64,000 bases of DNA, taken from assembly GCF_963576545.1 (NCBI RefSeq), contig NC_083655.1, positions 20,196,204-20,260,203 on the forward strand. The letters run 5' to 3'. Source of the stretch: Limanda limanda. Lineage: Eukaryota; Chordata; Actinopteri; Pleuronectiformes; Pleuronectidae. Shown one piece after another: positions 1 to 11,400 of this stretch. Below the pieces are notes generated by a model. The model was given only the letters and a program-made list of their open reading frames with translations. It was not told the origin of the DNA and made no database searches. The stretch's first letter is position 1. Each line of letters opens with the position of its first letter. Made by a program: the position numbers and the translations under genes.

Positions 1-2329
1 AGGGGTAGTTGGGAAAGAAAACAAGATTAGCATCTTATGGTTGCAAAACTTTGTAGATTGTTCCTTTACCTGTGAAATTACGCTGACAAAGTGAAAACTT
101 TGACTCTTCCTCGCTGAAAAATTAAATCCATCAAGTCATAATATTTTGTACCCAAAATCTTGAGTAACAATACCAAACAGTGAAGTATTTATTTCAAAAT
201 GTACTAATACCAAAGCAATAGCTAATTCTAATGCATGCTGTAAGCTAGAAGCTTACGTCACCAGGTTTCAGCAGATGTTTTATCAATAGAAACAAAGGCC
301 TTTTACCTTGTAACTATAGTTCTACTTTTATTTCAAATGTCTTGAACCATGAACACTGAAGGAATCTGAACTGGGAGAAGCTGAATGCAATTATGGTAAT
401 GGTGGTTTAGAACTCCAAAGAGCCCATGCTACTTCACAACATGAGTTTTTATTTAGTTAAACTGTATTTGATTTAGGTATTTTGGATATTGCAAGTTTAA
501 ATCAAACTTATTTCATGCGTTTGTTTGACTTGTATACTCTCTTCTTCAGTGAAAATTGGGAGTTTTGACCATATGAGCAATTGTTGTCACCACCACTGGA
601 AACCTTAAAGGAGAGACACCAAACACACTGCCCTCTGTTGGATAATGTGGAACAGACACAACAGTGAGTGCACGATCTGCTCATGACTCAGCACGTACGC
701 AAATAACACGCAAGAAGTAATGATATATGAATCTGTGCTAAGGTTAGTAAGCGAGGCTGATAGCCTCCCCAGATGATCAGTGTTGTAAACTGACAGTTGA
801 TGTTTGACTTTCTTTACATGGGGACCCAGCAGCCTTCAAACTCATTTGTAGTCATCTCCACACAAAGCTGGTTTCTCGATAGAATGAAAGATGGGGGAAA
901 TGTTTTCCCCACTTTCCCAAAATGTGACAAATACCCAGAGAACTGCAACAGCACAGCTACAAATACAGAAAGAGGAGGAGGAAATCACCACACTGACACT
1001 GAGATATGAAGGATCAAAAGCCATCAACAGTGAGCATGCAGAGGCAGATACCAAAACACACAGTATTACACATACAGACTTGTACTTCTATCTTTCTGAG
1101 GACACTCATTGAAATAATGCCTAGCTTCTTATCCTAACTCTAGGGCCAGGGTAACTAAAGAAGACATCCCGACAGACACAGCGTAAGAATCCAAAGATGA
1201 GGACATTGTTGAGAAGAAGGGTCAGAGGAATTCAGTAACAAGAAGCAGAGCAGCGTGCACTGCAAATTGTGTCGGAAGCATGTTCCCACAAAGACAGGTG
1301 ATGTCTTTCGACGAGGTGCATTCGAAAAGCGTCAAAAAATGCTAATGTCCACTTGCTCAGGCACTTCTGTTGCACTTTTAGGCTTAAAACAGCGTGGAAA
1401 TTACCTTGTTTCGTGTCGAAGATGAATGTCGGGGCTTCCAGTCACTCATGACACCCCAGGAGCAATATAGAGGAGGCATGTAAGGTTTTTGTTTTTATCA
1501 CGTCTAAAGATAAGTCACTAATAAGCTACACTGTTACTGCTACTACCTCAAAAGTGTTTTGTGGACTCAAACACTTCAACCACCCCCCTATTAGCATAGG
1601 GCTGAGTAGATAGAGTGAATATTAATTTCTTGGTGAACTATTCCTTTAACCCTCCGACAGCTGTTTAACTATGTGGCAGACAGTGAGGACAAGCAAAAAT
1701 GTCCTCACCATGTAGGGTCTAACAGTCAAACTGGTCCTCACAAAGACAAAATTACAAGTACACACACACACACACAGACACACAAACACGGACAGACACA
1801 CACACGGACACACACCCTCATTCTTGGCCTCGGTGCAACGATATTAAAGGCTGTGGGCTTAGAGTGTGTTCCTCTGTGTCTGTGCCACCTGGCAATAATC
1901 TAATGGGTGTGAAGGGGGCTCATGGGGTCCATGTCTTTACTTTAACACCGTACACTGCAGGAGGACGACAGGGGACCTGCATAGTTCCTATGATAGGCCC
2001 ACATGAAGCAGGTACCCATCCTGAAGAGGAGGATTATCAATCCATACCGTCCGGTTCGATCCATTTGCTGCTTTTGTTTTGCTTGGATCGAAAAAAAGGT
2101 TCGACCTGTAGTTTTGTCCAAAAGGAAAATCTTCCCTCCATCTTTCTGGATACTTCTTTGATTTGCACTCTGCTCAGTTACAGTCTCATCTTCATTCAGT
2201 CCAGTTTGTTAACTAAGCAATGATGACCACAGTTGAAAGCTTTAACACAAATATATCCCTGCTCAGTGTTTCAGTAAAACATTTTTTTCCTGTCCCCCTT
2301 CACCGCCCTCAGTCCTGTCAGTGGCCAGG
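1..2329. other. lancl2 3' flank, no gene seen
   Basis: This stretch lies just past the lancl2 stop codon and must include its 3' UTR on the minus strand. I could not place the transcript end. The nearest minus-strand AATAAA signals (TTTATT on the plus strand) are far away, near positions 447, 327 and 187. The block also holds a CA-rich simple repeat around 1757-1815 and a GTGAGGACA / TGTCCTCAC palindromic motif near 1682-1745 that recurs near 11935-11980 and 12108. The short open frames around 797-1112 and 1673-2223 show no recognisable domain and no codon-level sign of selection. Confidence 0.5.
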
Positions 2330-2406
2330 TCAAAGTTCAAAGGCAGGGAAACAGGAAGTTTCAGGGCTCGCTATCTCTGAAAGGTAGTGGATGGCCCCTG
2401 CCATAC
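2330..2406 (-). CDS. lancl2: lancl2 coding exon 9 (last)
   Basis: Follows a good acceptor (TTTTTTTCCTCCTCAG) and encodes [20 protein letters not shown] then AFEL and TGA, completing the seventh LanC repeat (LFEGMAGAI). It is 6.4 kb from exon 8 because the nested transposons at 2825-8648 fill intron 8. It is too short to appear as an open frame by itself. Confidence 0.93.
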
Positions 2407-5400
2407 CTGAGGAGGAAAAAAACATTGATTACTCATAGTTTACATTTACTAGTAATATTTCAATCTAATAAAGTCAAAAACACATAAAGCTTGTAGTGCC
2501 AGGTCATCTCAGAGTCCATCAGCTATTACCTGATGATGAATTAGCATCTGGGAGCAACGGCCAATATTTAGGGATTCTGGTGTAGACAGCTGGTATTGAG
2601 GCCCAGACTGTCTTCTGTTCTCCGTACACTGTTTACAGTCTGACTGGTTTCTTTTATCACACGAGTCAAACATTTCACACACAGTGATATTTTTGTGTAG
2701 GTGTTTTAGGTCCTTAATACACTACACTTATTTCTACACAGAGGAGCATATATGCTGTAGCAGGGTAGGAGTCTACTCTACCTTCACACAGACAAAATAT
2801 CTCATAGTGAGGGCAACATATGAAAATCTGGGAAGTAAATCCTTACCAAGAAATGTCTTCACAATTGTGTTTAGGAAGGTGTGTAATATCATGTCTTAAA
2901 ATGTTGAAATTCAACTCCCGTGGGAAACCTCCTAAAAAATTGCTCAAAGTTGGGGTACCTGTAACCGATTTTTGAAAAATCGAAAATGTTAAATTTGACT
3001 TTAAGTAACTTGTGAGGGGTCAAACTAGGGGTTTTTCATGATTCTGAGTTGATTGCAAGCATTAGTTTTTCACCAAAACCACTCCTTAGTGCAAAAACAG
3101 CCACCCCCACTTTTCCCACTCACTGCATTTTCAGCCATTATTCACGAATAAAGGGTTCCAAAAACAATAAAAAATTAAAATAAAAATAACCCAGTTAACA
3201 CCATGAAAAATTCTATCTTTTTTCTATTTGTCTAAAGCAGAGGTCTTCAACAGGGGGTCCGCGACCCCTAGGGGGTCCGCGGAGGTACTGCAGGGGGGTC
3301 GCGAAATCTTTGGTTGATTAGACAATTTTAAAAAAAAATAATTTTTTTTTTTTTTTTCACGAATTTAAATGTCTTTCAATACACATTAACATGCATCCAA
3401 CATATTGTGAGGCTGATTTGACCCTCTGCCTAACAACCTCCATCCATCCAAGATTAGGTAAGTTGTTTGCTACCCATCAGGGTCCGACATCTCACTAATG
3501 TGGTAGTATGTGTGCCATGCACAGATAGCTTGAGGATTCACTGTCTCTTCTACATGTATGTTAAAAATAAAAACATGAATCTGTGAATTACTTGAATAGC
3601 TCAGTGTTGTATGCAAGATGTAAAGTGGGAACGGAAAGTATTCAGACCCCTTTAAATATTTCACTCTTTGTGTCATTGCAGCAATTTGCAAAAATCAAAA
3701 AAGTTCATTTTATTTCTCATTAATGTACACTCAGCACCCCATCTTGACTGAAAGAAAACAGAAAAGTAGAAATTTTTGCTAATTTATTAAAAAAGAAAAA
3801 CTGAAATATCACATGGTCATAAGTATTCAGACCCTTTGCTGTGACACTCATATTTAAATCACATGCTGTCCATTTCATCTGATCCTCCTTGAGATGGTTC
3901 TACTCCTTCATTGGAGTCCAGCTGGGTTTAATTAAACTGATTGGACTTAATTAGGAAAGGCACACACCTGTCTATATAAGACCTTACAGCTCACAGTGCA
4001 TGTCAGAGCAAATGAGAATCATGAGGTCGAAGGAACTGCCCAAAGAGACAGACAGAATTGTGGCAAGGCACAGATCTGGCCAAGGTTACAAAAGAATTTC
4101 TGCAGCACTCAAGGTTCCTAAGAGTACAGTCCTTACATAATCCTTAAATGGAAGAAGTTTGGGACGACCAGAACTCTTCCTAGGCATGGCTGTCCAGCCA
4201 AACTGAGCAATCGTGGGAGAAGAGCCTTGGTGAGAGCGGTTCCACAAAGTCAACTATCACTGCAGTCCTCCACCAGTCGGGGCTTTATGGCAGAGTGGCC
4301 CGACGGAAGCCTCTCCTCAGTGCAAGACATATGAAAGCCCGCATAGAGTTTGCCAAAAAACACATGAAGGACTCCCAGATTATGAGAAATAAGATTCTCT
4401 GGTCTGATGAGACCAAGTATGAACTTGTTGGCGTTAATTCTAAGCGGTATGTGTGGAGAAAACCAGGCACTGCTCATCACCTGCCCAATACAATCCCAAC
4501 AGTGAAACATGGTGGTGGCAGCATCATGCTATGGGGGTGTTTTTCAGCTGCAGGGACAGGACGACTGGTTGCAATTGAAGGAAAGATGAATGCGACCAAG
4601 TACAGAGATATCCTAGAAGAAAACCTCCTCCAGAGTGCGCTGGCCCTCAGACTGAGCCGAAGGTTCACCTTCCAACAAGGCAATGACCCTAAGCAGACAG
4701 CTAAAATAACAAAGGAGTGGCTTCGGAACAACTCTGTGACCATTCTTGACTGGCCCAGCCAGAGCCCTGACCTAAACCCAATTGAGCATCTCTGGAGCAG
4801 TGTTGGGAGTAACGGCGTTTAAGTATAACGGCGTTACTAACGGAGTTCTTTTTCAGTAACGGAGTAATCTAATTAATTACTTTTGTCATCGTTACAACGC
4901 CGTTATCGTTATTGATAATGTAAAGTGGCGCGTTACTACAATTTGGTTGAATGAAGCGTGCGGTGTCATATTACACCCCAGCTGCGTGGAGAGAGCAGGG
5001 CGTGGGGATGACGACACCGTTGCAAACGCGATGATGATTGGCTGGGTGGGCGCGCGGATGCCCTGCTCACGCTGTCTCACTGCACGCTCTGACTACAGCT
5101 CAAGACAGCGACAATGGCGAGGAGCCAGGGAAATTCAAACTTCGCTGGCTGCGGTCACAGGAGTTAAAGGATAAGGCTAAGGCAAGTTTGCTGGCAGAGT
5201 GCCGTAAAATTGTCCATGAAGAACCACAGCCAGGTACCAGCAGCACATCTTCACATCACACAGATTCAGCCAAAGAGAGCGATTTCTTTGCTCTTGAGGA
5301 GGATGAGGACACCTCTTCAGCAGAAAACCAGGTGGCAGACTATATTAGATCTTCAGAACAAAACTTAAACTCTCTGTGTGGATTTTCTCTCATCAAGAAA

Positions 5401-8400
5401 ATTTCACTACGTTACAATGCTGCTACTCCATCTAGTGCACCTGTTGAGAGACTGTTCAGCCTGGGCAAACTTGTTTTCTCTCCGAAGAGGAACAGGCTGT
5501 CGGACAAAAGATTTGAAAAGCTTCTCCTCCTACGTTACAACCACTGGTTTAATTGTTAGATGAGAGGAGTATTTCAGTATAGATAGATTAATGCATTGAT
5601 CATTTTCACTGAGAATGAACAACATGTTAAGCTACATTGAGAGTTGGATAGTGCTCTGTTTATTGTGCAATAATATACAGGTTCAGAGAATTGCACTACT
5701 TAAAGGTCAAATTTTCGATTGTTTCTTTTACAGAGATTTGCACTATACTTAATGGCCAGATCTTCCTTTGTTACTTTTTACCCAAGTTTACATTTGCGTG
5801 TTTTGCACTTGATTGCAAAGTGTGAATAGCTGAATATTATTTATTTTTAACATTTCATTTTGTTACTGTTCTGAATATTTAAGAGTTGGATAGTGTTCTG
5901 TTTATTGTGCAATGGTATACAAGTACAGATAATGGCACTACTTAATGGCCAGATTTTCCTTTGTTTCTTTTTACCCAAGTTTACATTTGCACTTGAATTT
6001 TATTTTCAATATTTATTTTTATATGTTTTAATTCTATGCATCATTTGATTTTAGCAAATGGCTGCAATGAAACAGAGTGAAAAATGTAAAGGGGTCTGAA
6101 TACTTTCCGTACCCACTGTATGTTTATAAATGGCAGTGGCATGGCCACCCTGTACCTTGCACATGTTAAAATTAAAAACATGAATATATGTTCCTGTGTA
6201 TTATTTGAATAGCTTAGTATTGAATGCACAATATCAGGGTAGTTATGTTTATACATGGCACTAGGCCCAATTTAATATAAAACACAATTTTATACAATAT
6301 ATATAGTAGGGGGTCCCTGCTCCATCTCTCCATCTGTTTGGGGTTCCTTGGCCTGAAAAACGTTAAAGACCCCTGGTTTAAAGCAATAGCCTTATGGAAA
6401 GGTAATAATTGTCAGGGCAGCATTAGTTTTTCACCAAAACTGCTCCCTTGTGGAAAAACAGACATTTGAATTTTTAAAAGTAGCGTTATTCGTTTATTTC
6501 AGTATCTTGCAGAGTGCTGTGCAGCTGCACCCTCTGTTGGAGACAGGGTTAGGGTTAGGTTAGGGTTAGGGTTAAAACTTTTAAAGGTTTCCTTGTAAGC
6601 AGGCAAAGTTTCGAGTTGCTTCATGAGTTGACAGTACAGCCGTGCCCACTTGGCGTATTGGTGATGCCCCGCAGCTGCAAAGATGTCTAGCATCCTGGTG
6701 ACAATGCAGGACAGGTGCCCATTGTGGTCTGCAAGCCATTCAGTTCTGATGAAGATCTTGATTACATCTACCATGTAGTGGTACTGCACCCAGAGGTGTT
6801 CTTCCTCCTTTGGCAAGTCTTTTAAAGATTTCTTCAAACCCCTGTTCAAACACTATAACAACTGGATCTGTGTGTCTGGCTCCCATTTTCCCATCAGCTA
6901 CCTTCTCCATCAAGGTCCTCATTTCACCAAGCTCCTCCTCAGTGAAGGCATGTTTCATGATGTGCTGATAGATGGCTGCATCAATTAGGAGGTGAGCACG
7001 GATTGCCTTGTCAAAACATCCTCCATCCAGGATGTGGTTGGCTGTCGTACTCCCTGGATAGATCAGCTGGATCAGCTCTAGTAGTCCAGAATCCTCCATG
7101 ATATTACCCAAGGATCCAAGTTAGGACTTCAGCAGGTGAAATCCACCCAACCGTGGAATGATGGGTAGATTTGCCTGGTTTATGATGTCCACAGCTTTGA
7201 GCCAGATTAGGAGATTGAACGTCACTATAGTGACTTTGTCTTCAGAGAGCCGCATGCACTCTTTGAGAGCGGTGAAGATGGTGTTGTGGTCATTAGGGTC
7301 ACCTTCGATGACTGGGAGGAAGTTGATCAGCGTGCTCTGCTTGGCATCATCTGCATGGATACGTTTCATCCAGCCATTCCAGTTGGACTGTGATAAATCA
7401 GGATCCTGTGCTTTGATCACCCACCCTGCTGCCCAGAGTGTATCGCCCGGAGTGAGGAGTGGCTGGTCTTGTGTTACAAAGGAGGAGAGCTCAGCGATGG
7501 GAAGAAATGTGATGGTGTTTATTACAGTCTGTTTTCTGTTGGTGAATGGAAGAATCTTCACTTCTTGCAGTGGCTTGCAGACCACAATGGGCACCAGGAT
7601 GCTAGACATCTTTGCAGATGCGGGGCATCACCAATACGCCAAGGGGGCACGGCTGTACTGTCAACTCATGAAGCAACTCGAAACTTTGCCTGCTTACAAG
7701 GAAACCTTTAAAAGTTTTAACCCTAACCCTAACCTAACCCTGTCTCCAACAGAGGGTGGAGCTGCACAGCACTCTCTCCTTGCATATATACAAACCCGGG
7801 ACTGGATCCTTCTTAAGAGCATGTCTTTGGACCCTAGTGACTACGGGTGGACACTAGGTGTTCAGGGATATGAGCCAGTTCCAACACTAGACCCCCTGCA
7901 ATTGCAATGGAGATTGCAGCGACCGCCGGTGCAGCTGCAAAAAGAATGGTGTCAAGTGTATCTCGGCATGTGGAGTTTGCAAAGGCATTACGTGCAAGAA
8001 TTGTGTTCATGATGATGTTCAGTTTGGAGAAGACTCAGACATTGACACATGAAGCGTGTGGCAGAGTGGATCAGTATTATGCAAGATACTGAAATAAACG
8101 AATAACGCTACTTTTCAAATTAAAATGTCTGTTTTTCCACTAAGGAGCAGTTTTGGTGAAAAACTAATGCTGCCCTGACAATTATTACCTTTCCATGAGG
8201 CTATTTCTTTAGACAAATACAAAAAAGATAGAATTTTTCATGGTGTTAACTGGGTTATTTTTTATTTTTTATTGTTTTTGGGGAGGCGGGGGGGGGGGGG
8301 GGGGGGGGGGTTTGGAACCCTTTATTCATGAATAATGGCAGAAAATGCAGTGAGTGGGAAAAGTGGGGGTGGCTGTTTTTGCACTAAGGAGTGGTTTTGG

Positions 8401-11400
8401 TGAAAAACTAATGCTTGCAATCAACTCAGAATCATGAAAAACCCCTAGTTTGACCCCTCACAAGTTACTTAAAGCCAAATTTAACATTTTCGATTTTTCA
8501 AAAATCGGTTACAGGTACCCCAACTTTGAGCAATTTTTTAGGAGGTTTCCCACGGGAGTTGAATTTCAACATTTTAAGACATGATATTACACACCTTCCT
8601 AAACACAATTGTGAAGAAATTTCTTGGTAAGGATTTACTTCCCAGATTGGTCAAATATCTGCTAAAATGCCCTTACTATCAGTCTGCTGTATAATTGGCC
8701 TTGAATGGACAAGAGACTAAATATCTGCAACACAAACAACAGGTCTGCTATAACACTGATTACAAAGATGAGGTTTGAATAATAGTTAAATAATAATAAT
8801 AACGATTTCTTACCTTCAAAAAGAGAGTAAGGTCTGTCTGGAATGCGACAGCCGTGGGTGCCATAGTCCAAACACCACTCAGCAAACTAAAGAAATGTAA
8901 TAACATGTTTATAGACATTCATCTTTATGTGTTAGAAAAATAGGAGGAACATTATACATCAAAAAAATTACCTCATTAAATTATTGCTGACAAAAGCACA
9001 TCCACAGCACCACATCTGCCCCACTGATGAGATTTGGGGAGATGGACTTGTACGAAAAATATCAAGTAATAGTATGTAGACCATTAAGGCTATGAGTAAC
9101 TAATGGTGAGGAAAATGTAGTCCTTAATGCGTTTCTGCTGTTTCATCACAGACATCATTAATTTGACACTTCACTCGTGTGAAGGCAGCTAGTCCCATCA
9201 AACAAGCATGAAATAATACTGCTTTGTAGAATAATAATATCAGCAGGTTATGAGGCTTTTAACAAACAAAATATGCATCTTAGAATTTTTGTATCTTCTT
9301 AGTAAGTTACCATATACCTTTACTATTATCTCAACTGTTAATTGATATTGAATATAACTTCTTCAGAGTACTTCAACTGATTTGGCATAATACACTAATG
9401 CAACTATTGGCTAATTTGAAAAAGGAAAAGATCAAAATTATCCATCTTTGTCGGAAACAAGCACCTACATTATCTACATGCAGTAGATTCAATAATAAAT
9501 TGATGAACTGGTACAGAAATTGAAAATATCTAAATCTAATGTCTAAAATCTTAAGTTTGTCTTCTATTTAACCTTTTTTTAATGTTTGGAATCAGATCAT
9601 CATAAATCAAAAGCTAGATTTAAGGTTAGAACATATATTCATTTTTTGGACCATCGCCCTTGTCCATAAGAATGATCAACTCAATTTTCTCCCACATTAC
9701 TTTCATGTGAAACACATTTGGATATTAATTAAACAATGCTGATCCAACATCGGATATTATCAAGTTATCCCTTTCATATCTAAAATCAAAGAATCAGCAT
9801 TAAGAAGACTGTTTTTTTCCTGTGTTAAGCTCCACATACAGTATGTAGGCTGATGCTTTGTCTTACCCTGCAGGCCCGGTACAGGTATTTCTTGTCCTTG
9901 GTGATCTTGTATAGAGTAAGGAAGGTGTAGCCGTTGCCCGCGGTGCCGTGACAGATGCCGTAGCCTTTTCTGAGCAGGCCGCGATGCCAGATCACCTCTG
10001 CACATTCTGCAGCTTCCTTCAAGTACTTCTCCTCTTTGAAGATCTAGACAGACACATATGAAGACGAATAAAACCAGGGACAGAGAAGCAGTTTGTAACA
10101 ACCAACCATACATGATCGTGGCATGAAATGATGTAAATAAGACTTTACACTGACAGACCTGACAAATTCATAACACTGAAAAAATGACCATTTTTGCTCC
10201 TCTAACTGTCCACTTTCTACTTCTTGGTTAATAGCAGGTTAGGCACCATTAGTTGCATCACTGCCACCTAAAGAATATAATCATTCAATTTAAAGGGTCT
10301 GCTCAGCTCATGCTCAGCAGGTCACAATAAAAAGTTAGTGAGAGAAAAGTTATGTGTGGCACAAGATCATGAGGTCTGTGTCAGTTGGATGAGTCTTGAC
10401 CTCAAAGCATGAGGGTTGTCAGATCTGACTATTGAGAAGATGTGGACAGAGTTGGTGCTTAAAATGTACTATTCCACTAGCTGACAGAAAGTTCAATATC
10501 AAATACTAATTTTCAATGCAGTAGAAGTTTTATTTTGTCTTTCCCTGACAAGATTCTATCTCTGAGCTCTGCCGACAGTTCCCTTGATAAAACCAAGTCT
10601 AATGTCTGAAATGCACAGTCAGCTGTGAAACCATTGTGTGTATTTGTGTTTGTGTAAGACAGGGGTGTCCAAGCTACAGCTTGCGGGCCAACTGCGGCCC
10701 GCCATCCATTTTTAATTTAATTAAAATTAAAAAAATTTTTTTAACTCAGTAGCACTTAAATGGCACTTACTTATAGCACTTTGTTTTCCTTTATGTTTGA
10801 AGAAATTGTACTTTCTTGATTCTTGTTGTCCGGGTTTGTACCCTTGCGTACCCCTTCTTGCGTGGTTGCGAGCATTGCCCAATTTTTGTAACTATACGAC
10901 AAAGCTACGCAAGCCTCACGCAGCCCGAAACGCTGTGATTGGTCCACTAATTACATCCTTTCCGGAGTCATATTTCCGGTTTCATGCCCCATAATACCGG
11001 CAGAATCAACAGAAGATTTAGAAGAACAAATATGGACCAAATAGAAGAGCTTTTGGCAGAAGAGATCTGAAAGTATGATCACTTGTATAACCCGTCATTG
11101 ACGGAATACAAGGACACGCAGATGGCCTGCAATTCCTGGAAGGAGATCTCGGCTAACGTTGGCTTGCAGGTTGACGAGTGTACGAAACTGTGTAGAAAGA
11201 TCAGGGACAAATTTGTCCTCCAGAAAAAGTAATTAAGTAATAAACAGTCGATGACGACTGCCACACACAAAGAAGGTGTCTCTAAGGTCGTCTTCGACAA
11301 AAAACGTTACTCCACCTAGTGTTCTGGCGGTGAATTGCTTTGCTGACTTGCCAGCTGTCCCTCAGAACGCCGCCACGCCCCCCCGCCCTGAGTGACGCGG

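Larger units (their letters stand above)
4798..6043 (+). mobile_element. hAT remnant inside the Tc1 element
   Basis: It starts CAGTGTTGGGAGTAACGGCG, a typical fish hAT end, directly after the Tc1 codons for EHLW. The expected mirror end (CCCAACACTG) is missing and the junction with Tc1 near 6043 is approximate, so the right end was lost together with part of Tc1. The segment holds a hAT transposase C terminus (5038-5559) and a 3' region with a diverged direct repeat. Confidence 0.72.
3623..6118 (+). mobile_element. Tc1/mariner transposon, itself interrupted
   Basis: The terminal repeats are a degraded form of the fish Tc1 end: AAGTGGGAACGGAAAGTATT at 3623 and, on the minus strand from 6118, CAGTGGGTACGGAAAGTATT. 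TA dinucleotides flank both sides (3621-3622 and 6119-6120). Inside are inner inverted repeats (AAGTATTCAGACCC recurs at 3820) and the transposase remnant 4021-4797. The 3' part of the gene and following DNA are lost at the inner hAT insertion; only about 75 bases of the right end remain. Confidence 0.88.
3238..6375. mobile_element. hAT-type DNA transposon inserted in the fold-back element
   Basis: The ends are CAGAGGTCTTCAAC (left) and, read inward from 6375, CAGGGGTCTTTAAC, a 12 of 14 match. The flanks GTCTAAAG (3230-3237) and GTTTAAAG (6376-6383) are an 8-base target duplication with one change, the hAT hallmark. Removing the element restores the left arm to match the right arm (TCTAAAGCAATAGCC against TCTAAAGAAATAGCC). 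Its own sequence is only the outer parts, about 3238-3620 and 6121-6375. These contain a diverged duplicated segment (near 3555-3615 and 6165-6235). No transposase of its own is visible. Confidence 0.82.
2825..8648. mobile_element. Fold-back transposon-like element, unknown family, interrupted by later insertions
   Basis: The outer ends are long inverted repeats. Both start AATCTGGGAAGTAAATCC when read inward (2825 on plus, 8648 on minus). The left arm is 2825-3237 plus 6384-6734, split by a later hAT insertion; the right arm is 7572-8648. Between them is a unique loop of about 0.84 kb (6735-7571) encoding part of a protein on the minus strand. Both arms also carry the segment of that gene downstream of the loop, so each outer end is a copy of the same gene-proximal terminus, as expected from an inverted duplication. 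No clean target duplication is visible outside 2825 and 8648. It lies in lancl2 intron 8. Confidence 0.75.
7572..8648. repeat. Right arm of the fold-back element
   Basis: This is the longer of the two arms and the only one retaining the C-terminal coding segment (about 7745-8052). It pairs with 6384-6734 and 2825-3237 in inverted orientation. Confidence 0.82.

Noticed and set aside
7158..7570. First half of a 284-codon plus-strand frame
   Set aside because: It is antisense to the loop of the fold-back element, where the minus strand has the family-like protein; only the part after 7572 is real coding remnant.
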